From an uncultured Lysobacteraceae bacterium (GTDB lineage Bacteria > Pseudomonadota > Gammaproteobacteria > Xanthomonadales > Xanthomonadaceae), in NCBI GenBank assembly GCA_946482565.1, contig CAMLSB010000064.1, positions 1 through 9,123 of the forward strand: a stretch of DNA of 9,123 bases, in the 5' to 3' direction. Below, piece after piece: positions 1 through 7,549 of the stretch. The notes beneath the pieces are model-generated. The model made no database searches. It was not told where the DNA came from and saw only the letters and a list, made by a program, of their open reading frames with translations. A program made the translations under genes and the position numbers. Each line of letters opens with the position of its first letter. Position 1 is the first letter of the stretch.

Positions 1-444
1 CTCGACGGCGTGCAGGACCCGCACAACCTCGGCGCCTGCCTGCGCAGCGCGGCCGCCGCCGGCGTCACCGCGGTGGTGATCCCGCGCGACAAGGCGGTGC
101 AGGTCAACGCGACCGTGCGCAAGACCTCGGCCGGCGCCGCCGACAGCATTCCCGTCGTCCGTTGCACCAACCTGTCGCGCTGCCTGCGCGACCTGCAGAA
201 GCTCGGCGTGTGGATTTACGGTCTCGCCGGCGACGTCGATGCATCGCTGTACGCGCTCGACCTCACCGGCAACGTCGCGATCGTGCTCGGCGGCGAGGCG
301 GACGGGCTGCGCCGGCTCACGCGCGAGTCCTGCGACAGCCTGGTGAAAATCCCGATGCCCGGCAGCACCGAGAGCCTCAACGTGTCCGTCGCCACCGGCG
401 TGGCGTTGTTCGAAGCCGTGCGCCAGCGCGGCGGCCTGGCCTGA
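1..444 (+). CDS. rlmB: 23S rRNA (guanosine-2'-O)-methyltransferase RlmB, C-terminal part (5' end outside window)
   Basis: The frame is open from base 1 to a TGA at 442-444, giving 147 residues of the SPOUT/TrmH-type methyltransferase domain. RlmB methylates the ribose of G2251 (E. coli numbering) in the 23S rRNA P-loop, using S-adenosylmethionine, in the cytoplasm. Three family motifs are visible. Motif 1 is [17 protein letters not shown] at the very start, with the conserved Asn and Arg. Motif 2 is [19 protein letters not shown] (about residues 91-109). Motif 3 is [19 protein letters not shown] (about 121-139), which belongs to the knotted cofactor site. The match to recalled E. coli RlmB is close throughout, including the C-terminal FEAVRQR. 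The N-terminal RNA-binding domain and the true start lie upstream. A related TrmH-family enzyme is possible but less likely. sugE follows in the same direction after 16 bp and may be co-transcribed. Confidence 0.95.
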   Translation, partial: LDGVQDPHNLGACLRSAAAAGVTAVVIPRDKAVQVNATVRKTSAGAADSIPVVRCTNLSRCLRDLQKLGVWIYGLAGDVDASLYALDLTGNVAIVLGGEADGLRRLTRESCDSLVKIPMPGSTESLNVSVATGVALFEAVRQRGGLA

Positions 445-460
445 CGGCGGGGACGGACGC

Positions 461-778
461 ATGCCCTGGTTCGTGCTGGTGCTCGCGGGCCTGTTCGAGA
501 TCGGCTGGGCGATCGGACTCAAGTACACCGACGGCTTCACGAAGCTGTGGCCGACCGTCGGCACGATCGCATCGATGGCCGTGAGCCTTGGCCTGCTCGG
601 CGTGGCGATGAAGTCGCTGCCGGTGGGGACGGCCTACGCGGTGTGGGTCGGCGTCGGCGCCGTCGGCACCGCGATCCTCGGCATCGTGCTGCTGGGCGAG
701 CCCGCGAATGCGGGACGCATGGTGAGCCTCGGCCTGATCGTCGCCGGCATCATCGGCCTGAAGCTGGCGTCCCCGTAG
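461..778 (+). CDS. sugE: SMR-family guanidinium exporter (Gdx/SugE)
   Basis: This 105-residue protein has the length and four-helix plan of small multidrug resistance transporters: hydrophobic stretches at about 3-20, 30-50, 57-78 and 84-103. It fits the SugE/Gdx subtype, which exports guanidinium in exchange for protons as an inner-membrane dual-topology dimer. The residues known for the Gdx binding site are present: Glu13 (proton/substrate site), Trp16, Ser42, Tyr59 and Trp62, with the motif [12 protein letters not shown] at 51-62. This separates it from EmrE/QacE-type drug pumps, although quaternary-ammonium export cannot be excluded. The ATG is preceded by GGGGA at 449-453, seven bases upstream. 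No guanidine (ykkC-type) riboswitch can be present between it and rlmB, because the gap is only 16 bp. The TAG stop is formed by the GTAG head of the REP element that starts at 775. Confidence 0.93.
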   Translation: MPWFVLVLAGLFEIGWAIGLKYTDGFTKLWPTVGTIASMAVSLGLLGVAMKSLPVGTAYAVWVGVGAVGTAILGIVLLGEPANAGRMVSLGLIVAGIIGLKLASP

Positions 779-829
779 AGCCGACCCATGATCGGCTATC
801 CACTGCAGCCGACCATGGGTCGGCTCTAC
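775..829. repeat. Inverted pair of GTAG-headed REP (SMAG-like) elements
   Basis: The left arm (775-796) and right arm (808-829) are 22-base inverted copies with one mismatch (position 791 against 813), separated by an 11-base loop. Each arm is a small REP unit read inward: a GTAG head followed by a stem starting AGCCGA. In the left unit AGCCGA pairs with TCGGCT around a 7-base loop. In the right unit, on the minus strand, AGCCGACC pairs with GGTCGGCT around CAT. GTAG-headed palindromes of this kind are known from Stenotrophomonas and relatives (SMAG repeats) and are thought to be moved by REP-associated tyrosine transposases; none is encoded here. The pair sits exactly between convergent sugE and rnt and probably acts as a two-way transcript-end hairpin. 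There is no U tract, so it is not a classic intrinsic terminator. Both heads double as stop codons. Confidence 0.88.
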
Positions 830-1470
830 GGGCGCATCCAGTCGTTCGCGATCTTGCAGAACAGCTCGGCGGTGCGCTCGGCGTCGTACACCGCCGAATG
901 CGCTTCCTCGCTCTTCCAGGTGAAGCCGGCCGCCTGCACCGCGCGTGCCAGCACCGTTTGCCCATAGGCGACGCCGGCCAGCGTCACCGTGTCGAACACG
1001 CTGAACGGATGGAACGGGTTGCGCTTGTGCTGCACGCGCGCCACCGCGGCGTTGAGGAAGTTCAGGTCGAAGTGCGCGTTGTGGCCGACGAGGATCGCGC
1101 GCTGGCAGTTGTGCCGGCGAGCGGCGGCGCGCACCGCGGCGAACACGTGGTCCAGCGCCTCGCGTTCGGGCTTGGCCATGCGGAACGGGTGGTCGAGGAT
1201 GATGCCGGTGACCTCGAGCGACTTCGGGTCGATCTGTGTGCCCGGCGCGGGCTCGAGGTGCGCGCATGCGACTTCGCCCGGAACGAGCCGGCCATCGGCG
1301 TCGAGTTCCAGCGGGATCGCGGCGAGCTCGAGCAGCGCGTGACGGTTCCAGTCGAAGCCACCGGTCTCCACGTCGACGACCACCGGCAGGTAGCCGCGGA
1401 AACGCTCGGACATCGGCTTGATCGCGGGTTTCCCCTCGGGAAGCGTGGCGGCGGGCTCTTCCATCGTCAT
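826..1470 (-). CDS. rnt: Ribonuclease T (DEDDh 3'-5' exoribonuclease)
   Basis: RNase T trims 3' ends of tRNA, 5S and 23S rRNA and other small stable RNAs, and turns over the tRNA CCA end, as a cytoplasmic homodimer. The 214-residue protein has the complete DEDDh set: Asp33 and Glu35 in [11 protein letters not shown], Asp135 in GHNAHFD, and His191 and Asp196 in HSAVYDAE. Each lies exactly ten residues beyond the recalled E. coli position (D23, E25, D125, H181, D186). The segment [13 protein letters not shown] (149-161) and the C-terminal ELFCKIAN are also typical. The frame opens further upstream to 1533, but that extension is Arg/Gly-rich and would overlap the divergent gene's leader. I chose the ATG at 1470; ATG at 1464 is equally possible, since neither has a clear Shine-Dalgarno sequence. 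The TAG stop at 826-828 is supplied by the REP element. Confidence 0.95.
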   Translation of the reverse strand: MTMEEPAATLPEGKPAIKPMSERFRGYLPVVVDVETGGFDWNRHALLELAAIPLELDADGRLVPGEVACAHLEPAPGTQIDPKSLEVTGIILDHPFRMAKPEREALDHVFAAVRAAARRHNCQRAILVGHNAHFDLNFLNAAVARVQHKRNPFHPFSVFDTVTLAGVAYGQTVLARAVQAAGFTWKSEEAHSAVYDAERTAELFCKIANDWMRP

Positions 1471-1490
1471 CGCGACAGCGTAGCAGCGTG

Positions 1491-1520
1491 TTGACCGCGC
1501 GGGCGAGCCGGCGCCACGAT
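1491..1520 (+). promoter_or_regulatory. Possible sigma-70-like promoter for the GH92 operon
   Basis: TTGACC at 1491-1496 matches five of six bases of a -35 box. CACGAT at 1515-1520, after 18 bases, is only a weak -10 box (3 of 6). Transcription starting a few bases downstream would include the ATG at 1543 but not the one at 1519, in agreement with the ribosome-site evidence. The divergent gap is short (1471-1542), so any promoter must lie here unless it is inside rnt. This is a tentative assignment. Confidence 0.25.
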
Positions 1521-1531
1521 GGCCGTTCCGC

Positions 1532-1535
1532 AAGG
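1532..1535 (+). promoter_or_regulatory. Shine-Dalgarno AAGG that decides the GH92 start
   Basis: AAGG lies seven bases upstream of the ATG at 1543. The earlier in-frame ATG at 1519 has no comparable site, and the next in-frame ATG at 1549 would be 13 bases away. This favours 1543 as the start. Confidence 0.5.
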
Positions 1536-1542
1536 TTGGGGG

Positions 1543-4074
1543 ATGGCGATGGCGCGTGATGGCGAAGCGGCGCTTGGCGCGCGACCGGGCTTCCGTCGTG
1601 GCGTGCTGCTGTGCGCAGGCCTGCTGGCATGCGCGGCGGTCATGGCGGGCACTGCCCCGGCCCCCGCGACGGCATCTTCGAAGGCGGCGTCGTCATCGCG
1701 GGATCCCGCCCGCGACGTGGATACCTTCATCGGCACGCAGGGCGAAGGCAACACCTTCCCCGGTGCATCCGCGCCCTTCGGCCTGATCCAGGTGAGCCCG
1801 ATCACGGACCACTACGCCGGATACCGCTACGACGATCCGAAGATCCGCGGCTTCGGGCACTCGTTCGTGTCGGGTGCGGGCTGCTGGGCGCAGGGCGGGC
1901 AGGTCGCGGTGTTGCCGGTGACGGGCAGCATCGGTCCCGGTGGCGATTTCGACACCGCCGACCCGAAGGCGGCCTCGTTCGACTACCGCAAGTACGCGAC
2001 GCCGTACACGCACGCAGGCGAAGCGGGCGAGGCCGGCTACTACCGCGTGCACTTGCTCGACGCGCGGGGCGGCGGCGCTGGCGGCATCGACGCGGAGGCC
2101 ACGGCGCTCACGCGCGCCGCCGTCGAGCGCTACACCTTCGCGCCGGGCACGACGACCGGACACGTGCTGGTCAACGTCGGCCAGGCCAACGAGAAGCACG
2201 AAGTCGTCGGCAGCGTCGTCGAGGTCGTCGGCGATCGCGTGGTACGGGGCAAGCTCGTCACGAACAGCTTCTGCGGCGGTGCGCAGTACACCACCTGGTT
2301 CCGCATCGAATTCGACCGGCCGTTCAAGGCGTTCGGCACCTGGGACAAGGACGGCGGGGTGCCGGGCTCGCGGCGCAGCGTCGGCGTGCAGTGGGATGTC
2401 GCGAACGGCGCGTGGCTGGACTTCGACCTCGATGGTGCGCGCAGCGTCACCGCGACCAGCGCGATCTCGCACGTCGATGCCGACGGGGCGCGCCGCAACC
2501 TCGACGCCGATGGCAGGCGCGACGGAAAACTGCTCTCGTTCGACGCGATGCGCGCGCAGGCGCAGGACGCCTGGCGCCGGGAACTGGCCTCGATCCGCGT
2601 CGAAGGGGCGGGCGACGCCGACCGCGCCGTCTTCTACACTGCCCTCTACCACGCGCTGCTGCAACCGATGACCGGCAGCGACGCAGACGGCCGCTATCGC
2701 GGCTACGACGATCTCGTCCACCACGCGGACGGGTGGACGTACTACGAGTATTTCTCGTTGTGGGACACCTACCGCAGCCAGAACCAGCTGCTGGCGATGC
2801 TGCGCCCGCAGCGCGCGCGCGACATCGCGCGCTCGATGCTCGCCATCCACGCGCAGATGGGCTGGCTGCCGCGCTGGGGCTACGCGAATTTCGAGACCAA
2901 CGTCATGACCGGCGATCCGGTCACGCCCTGGCTGGTCGACCTGTGGCGATTCGGCGCGCTGCAAGGGCGCGAGCGCGAAGCCTGGGACGCGCTGTGGCAG
3001 AACGCGAACGGCCGGCCGCCGGCGATGTCGCGCGCGCAGGGTCGGGCCGGCAACGACACGTACCTGGCCGACGGGTTCGTCCCTTACGACCGCGCGTATC
3101 CGTCCAAGGGCATGGATGCCGACCAGCACCACGGCGGCTCGGCGACGCTGGAATACGCGCTGGCCGATTGCGCGCTGTCGCAGATGGCCACGGGGCTGGG
3201 CGAGACGGCGGCCGCGGCGACGTTGCGCGAGCGCGCCGGCAACTGGAAGCGCGTGTGGGATGCCGGCGTGCGCGATCCCTCACTCGACTTCCAGGGTTTC
3301 CCGAGGCCGCGCATCGAGGACGGCAGCTTCTTCGTGCCCACGCACGGCGCCTACAGCCCGCGCTCCGACCAGGGTTTCCACGAGGGCACGGCCTGGCAGT
3401 ACCAGTGGCTCGTGCAGGACGACGTGCCCGGCCTCGTCGTCGCGATGGGCGGCCTCGATGCGGCGCGCGCGCGGCTCGACGCGTTCTTCGCCTACGACGC
3501 CCTCGCCGCCGACCCGCGGGGCGGTGCACGGGCCAACTGGGTGGTCGGGCCGTACAGCTACTACAACCAGTACCGCTACAACCCGAACAACGAGCCGGAC
3601 CTGCACGCGCCGTGGATGTACGTGCTGCTCGGCCAGCCCTGGAAGACCGACCTGGTCGTGCGCGCGGCGCAGGCGCTGTTCCGCGATGCGCCCGATGGCG
3701 TCACCGGCAACGACGACCTCGGCACGATGTCGGCCTGGTACCTGTTCGGCGCGCTCGGGATGTACCCGGCGGTGCCGGGCACCGGCCAGCTGCTGTTGCA
3801 CGCGCCGCGCTTCCCTCGCGTGGAGATCGACCTAGAAGGCGGCAGGACGCTGGTGCTCGAAGCGCCCGGTGCCGATGCGCGCAAGCCGCAGTACATCGCC
3901 GGCGTGGCCGTGGACGGTACCGCGCATCCGCAGTCGTGGATCGACTGGTCGGCGCTGCGCGACGGCGGCACCGTCGCGTACGCACTCACCGGCAACCCGC
4001 CGGTGGACGGTTGGGGCACGCATCCCGCCGACCTCCCGGTTTCGCCCTGCGCGACGGACGGTTTGACGAACTGA
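1543..4074 (+). CDS. Exported GH92 family alpha-mannosidase
   Basis: The 843-residue protein has the GH92 signature, a calcium-dependent inverting exo-alpha-mannosidase family (mostly alpha-1,2) that trims N-glycans and mannans. The N-terminal sandwich starts at about residue 58 with [18 protein letters not shown] and FGLIQVSP. The (alpha/alpha)6 barrel carries WDTYRS (407-412), [10 protein letters not shown] (613-622; Glu614 is the candidate general acid), [12 protein letters not shown] (682-693) and [21 protein letters not shown] (from 722; Asp724/Asp725 are in the candidate general-base loop). Catalytic roles are transferred from memory of characterised members. The export signal has a long basic N-region, a hydrophobic core at about 20-36 and a Pro/Ala/Ser linker; GLLAC (Cys30) fits a lipobox loosely, so it may be a lipoprotein or periplasmic. 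The start at 1543 is preferred over 1519 on ribosome-site grounds. The linkage specificity cannot be read. It forms an operon with the downstream glycosylasparaginase. Confidence 0.92.
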   Translation: MAMARDGEAALGARPGFRRGVLLCAGLLACAAVMAGTAPAPATASSKAASSSRDPARDVDTFIGTQGEGNTFPGASAPFGLIQVSPITDHYAGYRYDDPKIRGFGHSFVSGAGCWAQGGQVAVLPVTGSIGPGGDFDTADPKAASFDYRKYATPYTHAGEAGEAGYYRVHLLDARGGGAGGIDAEATALTRAAVERYTFAPGTTTGHVLVNVGQANEKHEVVGSVVEVVGDRVVRGKLVTNSFCGGAQYTTWFRIEFDRPFKAFGTWDKDGGVPGSRRSVGVQWDVANGAWLDFDLDGARSVTATSAISHVDADGARRNLDADGRRDGKLLSFDAMRAQAQDAWRRELASIRVEGAGDADRAVFYTALYHALLQPMTGSDADGRYRGYDDLVHHADGWTYYEYFSLWDTYRSQNQLLAMLRPQRARDIARSMLAIHAQMGWLPRWGYANFETNVMTGDPVTPWLVDLWRFGALQGREREAWDALWQNANGRPPAMSRAQGRAGNDTYLADGFVPYDRAYPSKGMDADQHHGGSATLEYALADCALSQMATGLGETAAAATLRERAGNWKRVWDAGVRDPSLDFQGFPRPRIEDGSFFVPTHGAYSPRSDQGFHEGTAWQYQWLVQDDVPGLVVAMGGLDAARARLDAFFAYDALAADPRGGARANWVVGPYSYYNQYRYNPNNEPDLHAPWMYVLLGQPWKTDLVVRAAQALFRDAPDGVTGNDDLGTMSAWYLFGALGMYPAVPGTGQLLLHAPRFPRVEIDLEGGRTLVLEAPGADARKPQYIAGVAVDGTAHPQSWIDWSALRDGGTVAYALTGNPPVDGWGTHPADLPVSPCATDGLTN

Positions 4075-4086
4075 CGGAGACATTCA

Positions 4087-5124
4087 ATGAACGAACGCCG
4101 CCGCTTCCTGCAATCCGGCCTCCTGTCCGCCGCGGCGCTGGCGTTGCCCGCGGGCGTCGCCGCCGGCCCGCGGTTCGCGGCGGATGCGGGCAAGTCGCCG
4201 CTCGCCGCGGCTCGTCCGCGCATCGTTTCCACCTGGGACTTCGGCGTCGGCGCCAACCAGGCCGCGTGGGGGAAGTTGCAGGCCGGAGGCTCCGCGCTGG
4301 ACGCAGTGGAAGCCGGCGCGCGATGGGCCGAATCCGACCTGTGCAACGCCAGCGTCGGCCGATGCGGCAATCCCGATCGCGATGGCGTGCTTGCGCTCGA
4401 CGCCAGCATCATGGACGGCGACGGCCGCTGCGGGGCCGTCGCGGCGATCGAGGACATCGCGCATCCGGTCTCGGTGGCGCGCGCGGTGATGGAGAAGACG
4501 CCGCACGTGCTGCTGGTGGGCGGCGGCGCGCAGCAGTTCGCGATCGAACAGGGTTTCGCGAGGAACCGGCTGATCACGCCGGAAGCGGAGCAGCGCTGGC
4601 GCGAGTGGCTGCGGACTTCCGAGTACCAGCCGCGCGCCAATTCCGAACTCGACAAGCTGCCGGGCAACAAGCGGAACCACGACACCCTCGGTATCCTGGC
4701 GCTTGGCGCCGACGGCAGGCTCGCGGGCGCCTGCACCACCAGCGGCATGGCGTGGAAGATGCATGGCCGCGTTGGCGACTCGCCGCTCATCGGCGACGGC
4801 CTGTACGTCGACGACGAGGTCGGCGCGGCCACCGCGACCGGCGTCGGCGAGGAGATGATCCGCAACGCCGCCAGCTTCCTCGTGGTCGAACTGATGCGGC
4901 AGGGGCGCACGCCGCTGGAAGCCTGCCAGGAGGCGATCGCGCGCGTGGTGCGCAAGCGGCCGGCGAGCAGCAAGGGCTGGCAGGTCGCCTTCCTGGCGAT
5001 GAACAAGGACGGCGAAGCCGGCGGCTTCGGTCTCTACAAGGGCTTCGTCTACGCCGTCTGCGATGCCAGCCGGCAGGATTCCCTGCTCGAGGCGGGGTCG
5101 GTCTACGCCACCACGGGCGAATGA
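4087..5124 (+). CDS. N4-(beta-N-acetylglucosaminyl)-L-asparaginase (glycosylasparaginase), Tat-exported
   Basis: This Ntn-hydrolase cleaves the amide bond between Asn and the first GlcNAc of N-linked glycans after the peptide has been degraded. It is made as an inactive precursor that cuts itself before a Thr. The 345-residue protein matches the recalled Elizabethkingia (Flavobacterium) meningoseptica enzyme along its length. The self-cleavage site is NHDT, making Thr200 the catalytic nucleophile of the beta chain. Trp50, Thr218, Arg228 and Asp231 occupy the positions of the family's substrate-binding residues, within STWDFG and ACTTSGMAWKMHGRVGDSP. The N-terminus ERRRFLQSGLLSAAALAL is a twin-arginine signal, so the folded protein probably reaches the periplasm. 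About nine extra residues lie just before the cleavage site. The ATG has CGGAGA at 4075-4080 and follows the GH92 stop by 12 bp, so the two are probably co-transcribed. A plant-type asparaginase is unlikely given these motifs. Confidence 0.94.
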   Translation: MNERRRFLQSGLLSAAALALPAGVAAGPRFAADAGKSPLAAARPRIVSTWDFGVGANQAAWGKLQAGGSALDAVEAGARWAESDLCNASVGRCGNPDRDGVLALDASIMDGDGRCGAVAAIEDIAHPVSVARAVMEKTPHVLLVGGGAQQFAIEQGFARNRLITPEAEQRWREWLRTSEYQPRANSELDKLPGNKRNHDTLGILALGADGRLAGACTTSGMAWKMHGRVGDSPLIGDGLYVDDEVGAATATGVGEEMIRNAASFLVVELMRQGRTPLEACQEAIARVVRKRPASSKGWQVAFLAMNKDGEAGGFGLYKGFVYAVCDASRQDSLLEAGSVYATTGE

Positions 5125-5133
5125 CGCGAGCCG

Positions 5134-5841
5134 TCAGCCTGTCGCGCTGCTGCTGTCGTCGCGCTTGTCGCGCGGCGGAAGGTCGGTCTCGCCATGCACC
5201 AGGAACCACACGTTCTCGGCGATGTTGGTCGCGTGGTCGCCGATGCGCTCGATGTTCTTGGCCATGAACAGCAGGTGCGTGCACGGGGTGATGTTGCGCG
5301 CGTCCTCCATCATGTAGGTCAGCAGCTCGCGGAACAGGCCCGTGTACTGCGCGTCAAGCTCGGCGTCGGCGGCGCGCACGCGCTGCGCGGCCTCGGCATC
5401 GGAATCGCGGTAGGCGACGAGCACGTCCTCGAGCTGGCGCAGCGCCAGCGTGCCGAGCGCGCGCAGGCCGAGCGTGTGCGGCAGCGGCGGCGCCGCATTG
5501 AGCGCGATCGAGCGCTTGGCGACGTTGGCCGCGTAGTCGCCGATGCGCTCGATGTCCGAGGCGATGCGCAGGGCCGCCAGGATATGGCGCATGTCGCGGG
5601 CCAGCGGGCCGCGCAGGGTCAGCTTCACCACGTCCTGGCTGGTCTCGTGCTCGAGCTGGTCGATCGCGATGTCGTTGTCGATCACTCGCTGCGCGGCGCG
5701 GTCGTCGCGGCGTTCGACCACGTCGAGCGCGGCCTCCAGCTGCGCCATTGCCATCGCGCCCATGCGCAGCAGTTCGCCGCGCAGGCGGTTCTGTTCCTCG
5801 TCGTAGCTCTTGACGATATGGTCGTGCGGCTGCTGGTTCAT
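5134..5841 (-). CDS. phoU: Phosphate signalling protein PhoU
   Basis: PhoU is a cytoplasmic helical protein that connects the PstSCAB transporter to the PhoR sensor kinase and represses the Pho regulon when phosphate is plentiful. The 235-residue protein is of normal length and has the two tandem PhoU repeats. Each carries the metal-binding signature: [15 protein letters not shown] at 95-109 and [15 protein letters not shown] at 195-209, exactly 100 residues apart, with Glu98/Asp102 and Glu198/Asp202. The frame is open to 6195, but that extension is a shadow of pstB. The real start is the ATG at 5841, whose bases overlap the pstB stop as ATGA, which indicates translational coupling. It is the last gene of the pst operon. 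Its stop lies 9 bp from the stop of the convergent glycosylasparaginase gene. Confidence 0.97.
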   Translation of the reverse strand: MNQQPHDHIVKSYDEEQNRLRGELLRMGAMAMAQLEAALDVVERRDDRAAQRVIDNDIAIDQLEHETSQDVVKLTLRGPLARDMRHILAALRIASDIERIGDYAANVAKRSIALNAAPPLPHTLGLRALGTLALRQLEDVLVAYRDSDAEAAQRVRAADAELDAQYTGLFRELLTYMMEDARNITPCTHLLFMAKNIERIGDHATNIAENVWFLVHGETDLPPRDKRDDSSSATG

Positions 5842-6689
5842 CCGAAACGCCCCGTGATGTAGTCCTCGGTCTGCTGCTTCGAGGGGTTGGAGAAGATGGT
5901 CGGCGTCGCGTCGTGCTCGATGAGGTCGCCCAGGTACATGAAGGCGGTGTAGTCGGAGACGCGCGCGGCCTGCTGCATGTTGTGGGTCACGATCATGATC
6001 GTGTAGTCGTTCTTGAGCTCCTCGACCAGCTGCTCGATGCGGCTGGTGGAGATCGGGTCCAGCGCCGAGGTCGGCTCGTCGAGCAGCAGCACGTCGGGCT
6101 TCAGGGCCACCGCGCGCGCGATGCACAGGCGCTGCTGCTGGCCGCCGGACAGGCCGAGCGCGTTGTGGCCAAGCTTGTCCTTGACCTCGTCCCACAACGC
6201 GGCCTGGCGCAGCGCCGACTCGACGCGCACCGCCATGTCGGCCTTCGACAGGCGCTCATGGTGGCGGATGCCGTAGGCGACGTTCTCGAAGATCGTCATC
6301 GGGAACGGCACCGGCTTCTGGAACACCATGCCGACCCTGGTGCGCAACCGGTTCATCGGATACTTCGGATCGAGGACGTTCTCACCGTCCAGCAGCACCT
6401 CGCCGGTGGCGCGCTGGCCCGGGTACAGGGCGTAGATCCGGTTGAATACCCGCAACAGCGTCGACTTGCCGCAGCCCGACGGGCCGATCAGCGCGGTGAC
6501 GCGCTTCTCCGGGATGTCGAGCGCGATGTCCTTGACCGCGCGGTAATCGCCGTACCAGAAGTCGAGCCCGCGCGCAGCGAGCTTCGGCGCCCGCGCCGGG
6601 GCGCCGGGGCTGCGGTGGGTGGCGGTGGAAGCGGGGCTGGCGTCGTTCATGGCCGGGGTCGCATCGAAGGAGGAGGGGGCGTCAGTCAT
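5838..6689 (-). CDS. pstB: Phosphate ABC transporter ATP-binding protein PstB
   Basis: PstB is the ATPase that drives phosphate import through PstCA at the inner membrane. All ABC motifs are intact in the 283-residue protein: Walker [10 protein letters not shown] (69-77), Q-loop Gln124 in VFQKP, signature LSGGQQQR (180-187), Walker B VLLLDE (200-205) and the switch His236. PstB-specific stretches such as [19 protein letters not shown] (84-102) and the C-terminal EDYITGRFG agree with the family. The domain begins at about residue 36 ([14 protein letters not shown]). It is preceded by an Ala/Pro/Ser-rich tail that makes the protein roughly 25 residues longer than the E. coli one. The ATG at 6689 overlaps the end of pstA by 8 bp. 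The alternative ATG at 6650 would shorten the tail, but it lies behind a C-rich stretch without a ribosome site. The stop overlaps the phoU start. Confidence 0.97.
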   Translation of the reverse strand: MTDAPSSFDATPAMNDASPASTATHRSPGAPARAPKLAARGLDFWYGDYRAVKDIALDIPEKRVTALIGPSGCGKSTLLRVFNRIYALYPGQRATGEVLLDGENVLDPKYPMNRLRTRVGMVFQKPVPFPMTIFENVAYGIRHHERLSKADMAVRVESALRQAALWDEVKDKLGHNALGLSGGQQQRLCIARAVALKPDVLLLDEPTSALDPISTSRIEQLVEELKNDYTIMIVTHNMQQAARVSDYTAFMYLGDLIEHDATPTIFSNPSKQQTEDYITGRFG

Positions 6690-7548
6690 GCGCCACCCGG
6701 TTGCGCGCCACGACGGCGCGCGCCAGGAGGCTGACCAGCAGCACGAACAGGGTGAGGACGAAGGCGCCGGCCCAGGCCAGCGAATGCCAGCTGTCGTACG
6801 GGCTCATCGCGTACTGGAAAATCACGACGGGCACGTTCGCCATCGGCGCCAGCACGTTCGTGGTCCAGTACTGGTTGTTGAGCGCGGTGAACAGCAGCGG
6901 CGCGGTCTCGCCCGAGATGCGGGCGAGCGCCAGCAGGATGCCGGTGGCGATGCCCGGCAGCGAGGAGCGGTACAGCACCTGCACCGTCACCTTCCACTGC
7001 GGGACGCCGAGCGAAAGCGCGGCCTCGCGCATCTGCGCGGGCACCAGCTGCAGCATTTCGTCGGTCGTGCGGACCACGACCGGCAGCACGATGAAGGCCA
7101 GCGAGATCGCGCCGGCCAGCGCCGAGAAGTGGCCCATCGGCGCGACGACCAGCGTGTACACGAACAGGCCGAGCACGATCGACGGTGCCGAGAGCAGGAT
7201 GTCGTTGACGAAGCGCACCGTTCCGCCGAGCCAGGACGCGCGCGAGTACTCGGCGAGGAAGGTGCCGGCGAGCACGCCCACCGGCGCGCCGATCGCGATG
7301 CCGAGCAGGCTCATGAGCGCGCTGCCGAAGAACGCATTGAGCATGCCGCCGTGCTCGCCCGGCGGCGGCGTCATCCGCGTGAACAGCGCCAGGTCGAGCG
7401 AGGCGATGCCGTTGCGCAGCGTCGTCCACAGGATCCAGGCGAGGAAGAACACGCCGAACGCCGTGGCCGCGACGGCGAAGACCTGCGCGGTGGCATTGCG
7501 GATGCGCCGGGTCAGGTAGAGGGATGAGCTGGAATGGGACATCGGCAT
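6682..7548 (-). CDS. pstA: Phosphate ABC transporter permease PstA
   Basis: PstA is one of the two inner-membrane subunits of the phosphate channel. The 288-residue protein has about six membrane segments (roughly 21-43, 72-97, 114-136, 141-162, 196-216 and 258-281). The cytoplasmic EAA-type loop [19 protein letters not shown] (174-192) docks on PstB. The charged pair Arg210/Glu214 in [14 protein letters not shown] corresponds to residues required for transport in the E. coli protein. The ATG at 7548 has a good Shine-Dalgarno GAGGGG (7556-7561, minus strand) seven bases upstream, placed inside the end of pstC. The pstC stop is only 1 bp away. ATG at 7542, two codons later, is a possible alternative. 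The 3' end overlaps pstB by 8 bp. Confidence 0.97.
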   Translation of the reverse strand: MPMSHSSSSLYLTRRIRNATAQVFAVAATAFGVFFLAWILWTTLRNGIASLDLALFTRMTPPPGEHGGMLNAFFGSALMSLLGIAIGAPVGVLAGTFLAEYSRASWLGGTVRFVNDILLSAPSIVLGLFVYTLVVAPMGHFSALAGAISLAFIVLPVVVRTTDEMLQLVPAQMREAALSLGVPQWKVTVQVLYRSSLPGIATGILLALARISGETAPLLFTALNNQYWTTNVLAPMANVPVVIFQYAMSPYDSWHSLAWAGAFVLTLFVLLVSLLARAVVARNRVAHD

Positions 7549-7549
7549 G

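Noticed and set aside
445..460. Guanidine riboswitch upstream of sugE.
   Set aside because: The gap to rlmB is 16 bp, too short for a ykkC-type aptamer, and no such motif was recognised in the preceding coding sequence.
775..829. The inverted repeat as a transposon end, attachment site or CRISPR-like unit.
   Set aside because: No flanking duplication, transposase, integrase or repeated spacer arrangement is visible. The GTAG head and stem fit REP/SMAG elements.
1471..1533. Longer rnt start at 1533.
   Set aside because: The extra residues ([14 protein letters not shown]...) are not family-like and would extend over the divergent gene's leader. The 1470 start gives the normal RNase T length.
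1519..1542. Earlier ATG at 1519 for GH92.
   Set aside because: There is no convincing ribosome site, whereas AAGG is well placed for 1543. It would only add eight residues to an already long signal N-region. It cannot be fully excluded.
377..1630. A 417-codon minus-strand frame overlapping sugE and rnt.
   Set aside because: It is Arg-rich low complexity; rnt in another frame of the same strand has the full catalytic set.
1693..3132. A 479-codon minus-strand open frame antisense to GH92.
   Set aside because: It is Val/Arg/Ala-rich with no motif, and is explained as the antisense shadow of a GC-rich gene.
3576..5006. A 476-codon minus-strand open frame antisense to the GH92 end and glycosylasparaginase.
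   Set aside because: Its Ser/Ala/Arg-rich composition has no family motif, and it crosses the boundary between two real genes.
1611..5267. A 1218-codon open frame on the plus strand that spans both the GH92 and glycosylasparaginase genes.
   Set aside because: It is extremely rich in Arg, Ala and Gly with no recognisable domain, and it overlaps two well-supported genes in another frame. It is a by-product of high GC at third codon positions.
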